This document shows, piece by piece, positions 17,183 to 24,714 of a stretch of DNA of 44,708 nt; positions within the stretch are counted from its first letter, which is position 1, and the number at the start of each line of letters is the position of its first letter. Source of the DNA: Burkholderiales bacterium (lineage in GTDB: Bacteria; Pseudomonadota; Gammaproteobacteria; Burkholderiales; Burkholderiaceae_C); NCBI GenBank assembly GCA_003963075.1, contig RXJV01000046.1:1-44708 (forward strand), given 5' to 3'. The position numbers and the translations under genes are program-made. Below the pieces are notes generated by a model, which was given only the letters and a program-made list of their open reading frames with translations, did not search any database and was not told the origin of the DNA.

Positions 17183-17983
17183 ATGACCAAGATCGCCGCC
17201 CTGCAGATGGTGTCCGGCCCCGACGTGGCCGCCAACCTCGCCACCGCCCGCCGCCTGCTCGAAGACGCCGCACGCCAGGGCGCCCGGCTGGCCGCGCTGC
17301 CGGAGTATTTCTGCCTGATCGGCATGCACGACGGCGACAAGCTGGCGCTGGCCGAGGACGAGGGCGTCGGCCCCATCCAGGACGCACTGGCCACGGCCGC
17401 GCGCGAGCTGGGCCTGTGGGTCGTTGGCGGCACGCTGCCGCTGAAGGCGACGCAACCGGGTCGGGTACGCAACAGCACGCTGGTGTTCTCGCCGAGCGGC
17501 GAGCGCCTGGCACGCTACGACAAGATCCATCTGTTCGCCTTCGACAACGGCCGCGAGAGCTACGACGAGGGCCGCGTGCTGGAGGCCGGCAGCCAGCCCA
17601 CCCGCTTCAGCGCCGAGGGCCTGACGGTGGGCCTGTCGGTCTGCTACGACCTGCGCTTCCCCGAGCTCTACCGGGCCTATGCCGGCGCCGACCTGCTGGT
17701 GGTGCCGGCGGCCTTCACCTACACCACCGGCCAGGCCCACTGGGAGCTGCTGCTGCGCGCCCGCGCGGTGGAGAACCAGTGCTATGTCATCGCGCCGGCC
17801 CAGGGCGGCACCCATGCCAACGGCCGCCGCACCTGGGGCCACAGCCTGGTCATCGACCCCTGGGGCGAGGTGCTGGCGGTGCTGCCCGAGGGCGAGGGCG
17901 TCGTCACGGCCGACATCGACCCGGCGCGCCTGACCCAGGTGCGCGAGCAGCTGCCGGCGCTGGCCCACCGCCGGCTGGGTTGA
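17183..17983 (+). CDS. Carbon-nitrogen hydrolase, Nit1-like deaminated glutathione amidase
   Basis: A 266-aa nitrilase-superfamily amidase. The catalytic triad is visible as Glu41 (LPEYF), Lys114 (YDKIHLF) and Cys154 (SVCYDLRFPELYR). The YDKIHLFAFD segment and overall length match the Nit1/YbeM branch, which hydrolyses deaminated glutathione formed as a transaminase side product; this specificity is inferred from family resemblance. Its position next to gshB, frmA and fghA supports a glutathione-related role. It starts at an SD-less ATG just after a TAGCAT hexamer. Confidence 0.88.
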   Translation: MTKIAALQMVSGPDVAANLATARRLLEDAARQGARLAALPEYFCLIGMHDGDKLALAEDEGVGPIQDALATAARELGLWVVGGTLPLKATQPGRVRNSTLVFSPSGERLARYDKIHLFAFDNGRESYDEGRVLEAGSQPTRFSAEGLTVGLSVCYDLRFPELYRAYAGADLLVVPAAFTYTTGQAHWELLLRARAVENQCYVIAPAQGGTHANGRRTWGHSLVIDPWGEVLAVLPEGEGVVTADIDPARLTQVREQLPALAHRRLG

Positions 17984-18005
17984 CCCGCCGGCGGTTCCTG
18001 CCGCC

Positions 18006-18200
18006 TTGTGGTGGGAGACCCTGCAGCACGGCGCCATCACCTTCGGCATCCCGCAGGTGGGCTGCCGCGCCAAGAACGGCGAGTCCATGGAGCGGGCACT
18101 GATCACGCCCGACCTCATCGTGCCCAACGACAAGGCGCGGCTGGATGCTGGGGAAGACCAGCAGCTCGAAGCGGCAGTGAAGTCCCTGCTCGGTCAGTAA
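18006..18200 (+). pseudogene. C-terminal remnant of an S41-type peptidase
   Basis: An open segment of 64 codons with no proper start (first usable codon TTG). It reads like the tail of a C-terminal-processing (S41) peptidase: GIPQVGCRAKNGESME, then ALITPDLIVPND and a closing DQQLEAAVKSLL, which matches the usual 'new identity ... PDxxVPND ... QLExAV' ending from memory. The rest of the gene is absent, and the preceding 22 nt separate it from the Nit1-like stop. I read it as a deletion scar. The family assignment is from a short stretch and is moderate. Confidence 0.45.
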
Positions 18201-18263
18201 AGTCGGCCCACCCCGGGGCGGGCGCGTGGCGCCGGCCCCGGCCCGTCACGCGCAGGGGCCCCT

Positions 18264-19523
18264 TTGACCGACACCACCATCCGCCGCTCCACCGCCTGGC
18301 TTGTCGCCGCCCTCGTGGCGGCCTCGCAGCTCGGCAACTTCTACGTTTACGACTCGGTCGGCCCGGTGGCCGATCTGCTGCAGCAGCAGCGCGGCTTCAG
18401 CGACACCCAGGTCGGCCTGCTGAATGCGATCTACAACCTGCCCAACATCGTGCTCATCCTGGTGGGCGGCGTGCTGGTGGACCGCTTCGGCGCCGCGCTG
18501 ATGACGCTGCTGACCGCCGGCATCTGCCTGGCCGGCGCGCTGCTGACCGCCCTCGGCCCCGACTTCACCACCATGGCCGCCGGCCGGCTGCTGTTCGGCA
18601 TCGGCGCCGAGACCTTCAGCATCGCCACGCTGGCCGCCATCGCGCAGTACTTCAGCACCGGCGGCCTGGCCTTCGTGATGGGCGCGGTGCTGGCTATCGG
18701 CCGGCTCGGCTCCTATGGGGCCGACATGTCGCCCAGCTGGTTCGCCACCGCCTACGGCCAGGGCTGGCAGCCGCCGCTGCTGATCGCCGCCGCCATCGCG
18801 GCCACCTCCTTCATCGCCTCGGCCCTGTACTGGTGGGTGGACCGCGGCCCGCGCCGCGCCGGCCTGCTGCCGCAGAGCACCGCGGCCGAGAAGTTCGCAT
18901 GGCGCGACCTGCTGCATTTCGGCAAAGCCTACTGGTATCTGCTGGCGCTGTGCGTGCTGTGGTACTCGGTGATCCTGGCCTTCCGCAGCACCTTCTCGAT
19001 CAAATACTTCCAGCACACCCACGGGCTGGACCTGGCCACCGCTGGCGAGATGAACAGCTACGTCTTCCTGGCCGCTGTGTTCGCCACGCCGGCCTTCGGC
19101 TGGCTGTGTGACCGCCTGGGTCGCTACGCGCCGCTGCTGGCCTTCGGCGCCTGCCTGCTGCCCGTGGCCCTGGCCGTGACCGCGCTGACGCACTGGAGCC
19201 TGTGGCTGCCCACCGCGCTGATCGGCATCAGCTTCTCGCTGGTGCCCGCCGTCATGTGGCCGCTCACCAGCCGCCTCGTCGCCCCGCAGCGCTTCGGCAC
19301 GGCCATCGGCCTGATGTGGGTGGTGCAGAACGCCGGCATCGGCGGCGCCAACGTCGTGGCCGGCTGGCTCAACGACCGGGCCGGCGCCAGCGCCACCAAC
19401 CCGGCGGGCTACGACGGCATGATGTGGTTCTTCGGCCTCACCAGCGTGGCCGGCGCCGCTTTCGCCCTGCTGCTGTGGGCCACGGCCGGGCGGCGGGCGC
19501 AGGAGCGGGCGGTCGGGGTGTGA
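18264..19523 (+). CDS. MFS transporter
   Basis: A 419-aa inner-membrane protein with 12 predicted helices and the major facilitator signature between helices 2 and 3 (GGVLVDRFGAALM, form of GxxxDRxGRR) and again in the second half (GWLCDRLGRYAPLL). Substrate unknown. It begins at TTG 18264, preceded by AGGGG at suitable distance; the next methionine would remove the first helices, so TTG is the best start. It stands alone at the border of the lower-GC island. Confidence 0.85.
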   Translation: MTDTTIRRSTAWLVAALVAASQLGNFYVYDSVGPVADLLQQQRGFSDTQVGLLNAIYNLPNIVLILVGGVLVDRFGAALMTLLTAGICLAGALLTALGPDFTTMAAGRLLFGIGAETFSIATLAAIAQYFSTGGLAFVMGAVLAIGRLGSYGADMSPSWFATAYGQGWQPPLLIAAAIAATSFIASALYWWVDRGPRRAGLLPQSTAAEKFAWRDLLHFGKAYWYLLALCVLWYSVILAFRSTFSIKYFQHTHGLDLATAGEMNSYVFLAAVFATPAFGWLCDRLGRYAPLLAFGACLLPVALAVTALTHWSLWLPTALIGISFSLVPAVMWPLTSRLVAPQRFGTAIGLMWVVQNAGIGGANVVAGWLNDRAGASATNPAGYDGMMWFFGLTSVAGAAFALLLWATAGRRAQERAVGV

Positions 19524-19526
19524 GGC

Positions 19527-19548
19527 GCTGGGTCATGGCAGGCCCAGC
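19527..19548 (+). terminator. Possible hairpin after the MFS gene
   Basis: GCTGGG (19527-19532) can pair with CCCAGC (19543-19548) immediately after the MFS stop. No T-run follows, so it is at best a weak or Rho-assisted terminator. Confidence 0.25.
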
Positions 19549-19976
19549 ATTCGGTGGGTGGGGCTGGGTGTCCGGCGGGTTTTGACCCATCGCAGCCATC
19601 CCATGGCGCGAACCGACCGACAGCATTCGCGTGCACAGCTGCCGCTAAATCGGTCCGGGCGCATGGCAGTTTTCACCGAGTTCAATCGAACCAGAGCTGG
19701 CATCATCCGAGTTTCGCGCAAGCCGTTTTCGCGCAACGAGAACTTGTAACAACGCGCCGCTTTTGTCGGAAATTTGGTGACCGTTTTGCCCGTCAACTTT
19801 TTAAAAGAGCGGCTATGGGTCAAACACTTGCAATGCCCAACTAGAGATATCTTGTGGCGCACCGTTCCTGCCTAAGCAGCAGCAGCGGCGGTCTCCGGAG
19901 AAAACTTTGCCCATACCAATGCAATAGCTACGGTGGAGTAGCAGATAGCTATTCCACAGCGAATTTGAAGAAACCT
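19549..19976. other. Gene-free, AT-richer left part of the island
   Basis: About 430 bp with lower GC than the flanks. Short open frames exist but none has a ribosome site, a recognisable protein or a natural end. I see no RNA gene. It is probably degraded or foreign DNA leading into the orphan gene at 19977. Confidence 0.5.
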
Positions 19977-20375
19977 ATGCCTTGCGCTACAAAGATCATC
20001 GGTTTGCTCATAATTATGGCCTTCAGTGCAACCGTCTGCTCTGCCATCCCCAACGAACGCTTAGCAACCTCCTCGACTGGAGAGTGGATACTGTGTGAAG
20101 ACCCCGACAACGGCCCAAGTGATAAGTTGGACTTGCGTGCGGAAGGCTATGGCTTTCTTGTTCGAACAGACCGGCCGAGAGTTCCATTCCTATTCACAGA
20201 GTCAGAAACTCAAGTTCTGTTAGTTTTTCTGAGTTCCGCTGGGAGAACGCTCGCAATCAAGTTCGACTTCGCCGACGAGAAGAGAAGACTCAATCTCTAC
20301 AGCGAACGCACCAAGCATTGGTCCTACTACGTAAAGGCGGAAAGCGCCGCGAGCTATTCCTGCACAGCGAAATAG
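19977..20375 (+). CDS. Orphan small exported protein
   Basis: A 132-aa hypothetical protein not recognised from any family. Residues 1-22 form a signal peptide (hydrophobic core IIGLLIIMAFSATV, cut near CSA/IP). The mature part has two cysteines (LCED near the start and YSCTAK at the very end) that could form a disulfide, and looks like a small beta-rich secreted domain. The ATG at 19977 was chosen because the signal peptide begins there; the frame is open further up to a GTG at 19854. Codon use is less GC-biased than neighbours, which suggests acquisition by transfer. Confidence 0.5.
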   Translation: MPCATKIIGLLIIMAFSATVCSAIPNERLATSSTGEWILCEDPDNGPSDKLDLRAEGYGFLVRTDRPRVPFLFTESETQVLLVFLSSAGRTLAIKFDFADEKRRLNLYSERTKHWSYYVKAESAASYSCTAK

Positions 20376-20802
20376 TTTCGGGCACCTAACTTTGTGTCAG
20401 CCTTGCGAGGAGTGCGCGCAGGCCGACCGCCGCAGCAGCTCGTGCGCCGAGAGCTGCCCCTAGCGGTTGAGCGCAGGAGCCTAACGAGGCTGTGAATTAC
20501 TACCAGAAATGTGCTGAAGGCTTGATTTAGGGAGTGGTCAAACCCTTCCCGCACCGGCGATCGCGGCATATAGATCATTCTGATGCGTCGAATATTTTTT
20601 TGACTCACTAACAATTTTCAGAAATAGGGTTTTTACAACCTCAACCCTTTAGCTAAGCACCGACGCTGGGCGCCAGCATTGCGAGTTGACCGTCCGCTGA
20701 TCGGGTTGGTGCGAGTATCCGCATATGGCCGATCAGTGACCCGCGTGAAGTCTCGGAGCGCCGCGCGCTAAGCGTTCGCTGTCGCGATCCGGTACTTCCT
20801 TT
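20376..20802. other. Gene-free part of the island left of the IS
   Basis: About 430 bp without a credible gene. It contains an AT-rich patch near 20580-20650 and GCCTAAC/ACCTAAC-type heptamers near 20384 and 20480 that superficially recall integron attC ends, but I could not fold a full attC site. Confidence 0.45.
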
Positions 20803-20901
20803 TCAAGGCCGCAACGTCACCAACCCCCGCAGCAGCCGATCGATATTGCTGCGCAGCGCGCGCTCGTTGGCGATGCGCAGGCGGTCGGGCGGGGACAGCA
20901 T
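20803..20901 (-). pseudogene. Short gene remnant abutting the IS left end
   Basis: A 32-codon minus-strand open segment beginning MLSPPDRLRIANER and ending GLVTLRP then TGA. It starts only 2 bp from the IS left end, has high-GC coding character, and looks like the end or start of a real protein cut by the insertion. Family not recognised. Confidence 0.35.
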
Positions 20902-20903
20902 GG

Positions 20904-20929
20904 TGAACCGCCCCGGCTTCCGCGGAGGC
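20904..20929 (+). repeat. IS3 left terminal inverted repeat
   Basis: The 26-bp end starting TGAACCGCCCCGG, facing into the element; it lies after the 3' end of orfB. Mismatches to the other end are at positions 5, 11, 14, 17 and 20. Confidence 0.85.
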
Positions 20930-20942
20930 CGTTTGGTTTAAG

Positions 20943-21887
20943 TCAGACGGTCGCGGCCTGACCAGCGCGTTGTCGATGGTAGTTGGCCTCGAACTCGGCC
21001 GGCGGGACGTAGCCCAGCGGCTCCATTAATCGGTGGTGGTTGAACCAAGCCACCCATTCCAGTGTGGCGAGTTCCACCGCTTGCTTGGTCTTCCACGGCC
21101 CGCGCCGGTGGATCACCTCGGCCTTGTACAGCCCGTTGATGGTCTCGGCCAGGGCGTTGTCGTAGCTGTCGCCCTTCGAGCCCACTGACGGTTCGATGCC
21201 GGCTTCGGCAAGCCGCTCGCTGTAGCGAATGGACAGGTATTGCGAACCCCTGTCGGAGTGGTGGGTCAGGCTGCCGTCGTCGGACGGCTAGCGGTCGTAC
21301 AGCGCCTGCTCCAGCCCGTCGAGCACGAACTCTGTGTGCATCGAACTGCTCTGGCGCCAGCCCACGATGCGCCGGCTGAACACATCCACCACAAACGCCA
21401 CGTAGACCCAGCCCTGCCAGGTCGAGACGTAGGTGAAGTCCGAGACCCAGAGCTGGTTGGGCCGCCCGGCACGGAACTGCCGGTTGACCCGGTCCAGCGG
21501 GCATGGCGCCTTGGGGTCAGGGACGGTGGTGCGCACCGCCTTGCCTCGGCGCACGCCCTGCAGGCCTTGATGGCGCATCAACCGCTCGACGGTGCAGCGG
21601 GCCACAGCCACGCCCTCGCGGTTGAGTTGGCGCCAGACCTTGTCGGCCCCGTAGACCTGCATGTTGGCCTGCCACACGCGCTGAATCTGAGGCACCAGGC
21701 TCGCATCGCGCTGCGCGCGACGCGAGCACAGCGCAGGGTTGCGCTGCCGGGCGGCATGGCGCCAGTACGCCGACGGGGCGATCTGCACGGCGCGACAGAT
21801 CGACTCGACCCCGAACTGCTGGCGATGCTGGTCGACGAAGTCCTTCAGGAGTTGAAGCGGCGGTCGAGCTCCGCCTGGGCGAAAAAC
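20943..21887 (-). pseudogene. IS3-family transposase OrfB with in-frame amber codon
   Basis: The DDE integrase half of the transposase, expressed by -1 frameshift from orfA. The order is HTH_21-like region ([18 protein letters not shown]), the first Asp in WVSDFTYV, the second in [12 protein letters not shown], then a TAG stop at 21288-21290. After it the same frame continues with [12 protein letters not shown], the catalytic Glu region NALAETINGLYKAE, and WVAWFNHHRLMEPLG to the true stop. Relatives have an uninterrupted protein here, commonly with Gln, so CAG to TAG is the simplest change. Without readthrough the product lacks the catalytic Glu. Confidence 0.85.
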
Positions 21888-22168
21888 GCGCTGGCCAGCT
21901 TCAGAATCTCGTTGGCCTTGCGAAGTTCGCGGACCTCGCGTTCGAGTTCCTTCACGTGCTGGGCCTCGCTGGTCGTCACGCCCTCCCGCACGCCGGCATC
22001 GACCTCTGCGCGCTTGACCCACTCGTTCAGCGTCTGCGGCACGCAGCCGATCTTGGGCGCGATGGACTCGATGGCCGCCCACAGCGACGGGTACTCCCCT
22101 CGGTGCTCCTGCACCATCCTCACCGCGCGCTCACGCACCTCGGGCGAGAACTTATTCGACTTGCTCAT
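21845..22168 (-). CDS. IS3-family OrfA (transposase helix-turn-helix subunit)
   Basis: A 107-aa protein: an HTH domain ([13 protein letters not shown] ... [12 protein letters not shown]) followed by a leucine-zipper-like helix ([21 protein letters not shown]) ending AELDRRFNS. This is the standard OrfA that binds the IS ends and is fused by frameshifting to OrfB. It appears intact. Confidence 0.9.
   Translation of the reverse strand: MSKSNKFSPEVRERAVRMVQEHRGEYPSLWAAIESIAPKIGCVPQTLNEWVKRAEVDAGVREGVTTSEAQHVKELEREVRELRKANEILKLASAFFAQAELDRRFNS
21881..21887 (-). promoter_or_regulatory. Programmed -1 frameshift site of the IS
   Basis: The minus strand reads G-TTTTT-C here. The orfA codons TTT TTC (Phe-Phe) can slip one base back to GTT TTT, which leads directly into the orfB frame (Val-Phe-Arg-Pro, then [14 protein letters not shown]). 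Position and product order fit IS3-family frameshifting. Confidence 0.65.
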
Positions 22169-22192
22169 GGCTCAATCCTCTCAGAGTGTTGA

Positions 22193-22218
22193 GCCTCCTC
22201 GAAACCCTGGGCGATTCA
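22193..22218 (-). repeat. IS3 right terminal inverted repeat
   Basis: The 26-bp end that reads TGAATCGCCCAGG on the minus strand, 24 bp upstream of the orfA start. Confidence 0.85.
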
Positions 22219-22299
22219 CTGCGTGACCACTCGGAATTCGACGAGAAGGCGGCTCTTGAACGGAAAGCCCAGCGCCAGAGCTTCGCAATGCCCGCCTGA
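22219..22299 (+). pseudogene. C-terminal gene remnant right of the IS
   Basis: Starting exactly at the IS border, 26 sense codons reading [16 protein letters not shown] and on to a TGA at 22297. The amphipathic, charged composition looks like a genuine protein C-terminus whose upstream part was lost at the IS insertion. Family not recognised. Confidence 0.35.
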
Positions 22300-22311
22300 G
22301 CGCAGCCCTCC

Positions 22312-22440
22312 TCACCCCCCCAGCTTCTTCCACCACTTGCGATGGGTCTGATCGACCATCATGGCCAGCCGGGAGCCCTCCCACACCGCGCGACGCCGAT
22401 AACTCTTCCGGCAGCTCAGCCTGCCGCTTGCAACGTGTGG
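22312..22440 (-). pseudogene. Minus-strand gene remnant
   Basis: One minus-strand frame ends with the protein-like run RRRAVWEGSRLAMMV, then HRKWWKKLGG and a stop at 22312-22314. Upstream the coding character fades and seems to move to another frame, so this looks like the tail of a decayed, possibly frameshifted gene that converges on the remnant at 22219-22299. Family not recognised. The remaining 22441-22581 shows nothing identifiable. Confidence 0.3.
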
Positions 22441-22581
22441 CGCCGCGGTGACGCAGATTCCATGTCGGCACGGGACATTGACGATCCCACTCCAGATGCC
22501 GGATATACGACTGCAGGTGCTTCTCTCAGCCAGCCCCCATCGATCAGATCTTTGCCGTTGTGGAGGAGTCCGTATAAGCCC

Positions 22582-22881
22582 GGTTAGAACGCATCACCAT
22601 GACTTCGCACCCAGGGCGAAATGACTGGCAAGCAGCGCCAGACAGAAGGGCGCGAGCAAGGTACAGCCAATTGCAGCCCACGCGGTTCGTCGGAGGGCAA
22701 AGAACATCCCAACGAATGCACCGATCGTCCCCACTACCCATACGAGCAGCCCCATCCGTATTGCACTAATGTCGCTGGCCATTAAAGCTCCTGTGCCTAC
22801 GACAGCAAAACCGAGAACCGCACTCCCAACCAAGAGTAGCCAAACGACAAGGGAGCGGAAAAGGCTCACTGCTTTCTAACC
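22582..22881. repeat. 8-bp inverted repeats bracketing a small gene
   Basis: GGTTAGAA at 22582-22589 and its exact complement TTCTAACC at 22874-22881 sit 4 nt outside the two ends of the 91-aa gene. The arrangement is reminiscent of integron cassette boundaries (GTTRRRY/RYYYAAC), but each heptamer misses the consensus at one base and no complete attC was found. Confidence 0.5.
22594..22869 (-). CDS. Small hypothetical membrane protein
   Basis: A 91-aa protein with three hydrophobic segments (about residues 4-26, 40-57 and 64-85) and almost no loops; probably an inner-membrane protein. No family recognised. It starts at GTG 22869, just after a GGTTAGAA motif, with no strong ribosome site. Base composition is less GC-rich than the core genes. 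It stands alone in the island. Confidence 0.55.
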   Translation of the reverse strand: MSLFRSLVVWLLLVGSAVLGFAVVGTGALMASDISAIRMGLLVWVVGTIGAFVGMFFALRRTAWAAIGCTLLAPFCLALLASHFALGAKSW

Positions 22882-23158
22882 TGTTGTCCACAGTCTGCGT
22901 AATGTAGGCCTGTGCCGCGTATTGCGTGCCCCTCTGGCATGCACAAGTACTTGACTCGTCAAAAAAAATGGGCTGCCGACTGCTGGCGAACGCCGCGCGT
23001 CGTGGTTCGCATAACGAGTCAGTCGATTCTGACCAAAGCGGTCACTCCCGGTCGACCGCTTATGGCCGAAGTCAGTCGCTGCGCCACCATGCATCTTCAG
23101 CGCAGGCGGTCGAGTTCACAGCCAGGGGCGAACCACGCTTGCTAGGTCAGCCCCGCGG
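22882..23158. other. Intergenic region with one hairpin
   Basis: About 280 bp without a credible gene. It contains a perfect 8-bp stem at 23036-23061 (AAGCGGTC pairing with GACCGCTT around a 10-nt loop). The hairpin could end transcription of remnants or be a leftover repeat; no T-run follows. Confidence 0.4.
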
Positions 23159-24223
23159 TCACGAGAAATCATCCCCGCCGCCGCTCCCGAGATCGAGGTC
23201 CCCAGCGCTGCCGCCCCCGGCCGACCAGTCCGCCGCGCTGCCCGTGGCGCCGCCCAGATCGAGGCCCGGACCGGCGTCGTAGCCCGCCTGCGGCACGCTG
23301 GAGTGCGTGGCCGCTTCGGCCGCTTCCGCCAGCAGCAGGCCGGCCGCCGCGCCCACGCCGACAGCGGCCACGGTGCCCAGCACGCCAGGGCCGCCGGCGC
23401 TGGGCACGGGCCCGTAGCCGGTATAGCCCGGCGCCATCATCACCGGCTGAGCCGCGGCCTGCTGGGCGAGGCGTTCACGCTCCAGCCTTTCCTGGCGCAC
23501 GCTGGGCGGCTCCTCGCCGCGGATCTGCGCGGCCACGTCGTGGGCGCGGGCGATGAGTTCCTGCGTCTCGCGGTAGTCGGTGCGGCGGGGCAGATCGGCG
23601 AGGTGGGTCTGCAGGGCGCTTTGCAGCTGGTTGGAGCGGTCGTAGTTCGCCAGCTTCACCTCGGGGCTGTGCGAGGGGTCGGCATCGCTGGCCTTGACCG
23701 CATCCTTCAGGTCCTCAATGGCCTGGCGCACCTTGCCGCGCCAGAGTTCGAGCTCGGCGTTCTGGTCGGCCCGCTCGCGCGAGCGGGTGGCCAGCCACAG
23801 CAGGCCGGCCCCGGCAATCAGGCCCAGCGCGAGCAGCCAGCCGAACAGGTGCGAGCCGCCCGCCTCGGCCGGGCGCGGCGCCGGCGCGGCGGCGGCATCC
23901 CGCGGCGCGGCAGCTGCGAGCAGGGTCTGCAGCAACTGCGGGTCGGCCGCGAAGCGTTGGCTGGGGTCGAGCGCCAGCGCGCGCCGGGCCTCGGCGGCGG
24001 CCTCCTGGGTGCGGCCTTGCCGGTATTGGGCCTGGGCCAGCCAGTAATGGGCGGTGGCGTTGTCGGGATGCTTGTCCAGCACCTGCTGCAGTTCAGCCTC
24101 GGCCTGCTGCCAACGGCCTGCACGCAGGTGTGCCTCGATCTCCTCCTTGGTGCCGGCCGCCAGGGCCGCGCCAACGAGGAGGGTGGCGGCCAACAGGCCG
24201 GCCAGGCGGTGGGTCATGCGCAT
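23159..24223 (-). CDS. TPR-containing membrane-anchored protein
   Basis: A 354-aa protein. Residues 1-22 are a signal peptide, about 25-90 form two TPR-type helical repeats (QAEAELQQVLDKHPDNATAHYWLAQAQY), 126-146 a transmembrane helix, and 150-270 a charged helical cytoplasmic part. The C-terminus has a hydrophobic Gly/Ala stretch followed by a Gly/Asp/Ser-rich tail ending GGGDDFS, recalling YgcG/TPM-type proteins. The ATG at 24223 is supported by AAGGA upstream; ATG 24217 is an alternative. Likely a scaffold for a membrane complex; partner unknown. Confidence 0.7.
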   Translation of the reverse strand: MRMTHRLAGLLAATLLVGAALAAGTKEEIEAHLRAGRWQQAEAELQQVLDKHPDNATAHYWLAQAQYRQGRTQEAAAEARRALALDPSQRFAADPQLLQTLLAAAAPRDAAAAPAPRPAEAGGSHLFGWLLALGLIAGAGLLWLATRSRERADQNAELELWRGKVRQAIEDLKDAVKASDADPSHSPEVKLANYDRSNQLQSALQTHLADLPRRTDYRETQELIARAHDVAAQIRGEEPPSVRQERLERERLAQQAAAQPVMMAPGYTGYGPVPSAGGPGVLGTVAAVGVGAAAGLLLAEAAEAATHSSVPQAGYDAGPGLDLGGATGSAADWSAGGGSAGDLDLGSGGGDDFS

Positions 24224-24336
24224 CTCGGATCCTTTCAGAGGGCTGGATGCGCCGATTCTTGCCCAGGTCCACGTCGCGCCGTGCCGCTGGCAGCGCCGTC
24301 TCGGCGATATCCGCGTGAAGAACCCGTTCGGGCGCC

Positions 24337-24573
24337 TCAGCCCACCCGCGCAAACCGCGGCTGTTCGACGCCGTCGATCACCACCCGCTCCACAAACATC
24401 GCGAACGGCCGCACCCACCAGCCGCTGTCGTTGTAGAGCGGCCGGTAGACCACCAGCGGCTCCAGCGTCTCGCTGTGGCGGGCGACGGCGAGCACCTCGT
24501 ACTCGCCGCCCTTGTAGTGGCGGTAGCGGCCGATGGCCAGGGTGGGCAGGGCAGGCAGGTCATGATCGCTCAT
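24337..24573 (-). CDS. DUF1653 domain protein
   Basis: A 78-aa cytoplasmic protein matching DUF1653: GRYRHYKGGEYEVL, then ARHSETLEPLVVYRPLY and the WWVRPFAMFVE ending. Function unknown; the fold is a small beta barrel. It is divergent from the LD-carboxypeptidase gene. Confidence 0.85.
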   Translation of the reverse strand: MSDHDLPALPTLAIGRYRHYKGGEYEVLAVARHSETLEPLVVYRPLYNDSGWWVRPFAMFVERVVIDGVEQPRFARVG

Positions 24574-24714
24574 GGCGGCATTGGACCTCAGGCCGGCCCG
24601 GTGCCGAGGCCGCGGCCACCCTTGACCGCAGGTGATGGCCGCTGGCGGCTTCGGCATGGGCCGGCCGCGGCACGGGACACCACAATCGCTGACGTCCCCA
24701 TTCCCCGGTCTGCC

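Larger units (their letters stand above)
20904..22218 (-). mobile_element. IS3-family insertion sequence, 1315 bp
   Basis: A complete element bounded by 26-bp terminal inverted repeats that match at 21 positions (TGAACCGCCCCGG at the left, TGAATCGCCCAGG at the right). It encodes orfA and orfB on the minus strand, joined by a -1 frameshift. The TGAACCGCCCCGG end is typical of the IS3 family as I recall it. The bases flanking the two ends do not form a 3-4 bp target duplication, so the ends no longer mark a simple insertion. The transposase has an internal stop, so this copy is probably immobile by itself. Confidence 0.9.

Noticed and set aside
19558-19749. A 63-codon open frame left of the orphan gene
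   Set aside because: No ribosome site, no natural protein features and no family resemblance.
20384-20470. A possible integron attC site after the orphan exported gene
   Set aside because: ACCTAAC and GTTGAGC match loose core consensus, but they are not complementary to each other and the interior does not fold into an attC hairpin.
22181-22471. A 96-codon minus-strand frame overlapping the IS right end
   Set aside because: It runs across the IS boundary and competes with a more protein-like remnant in another frame.
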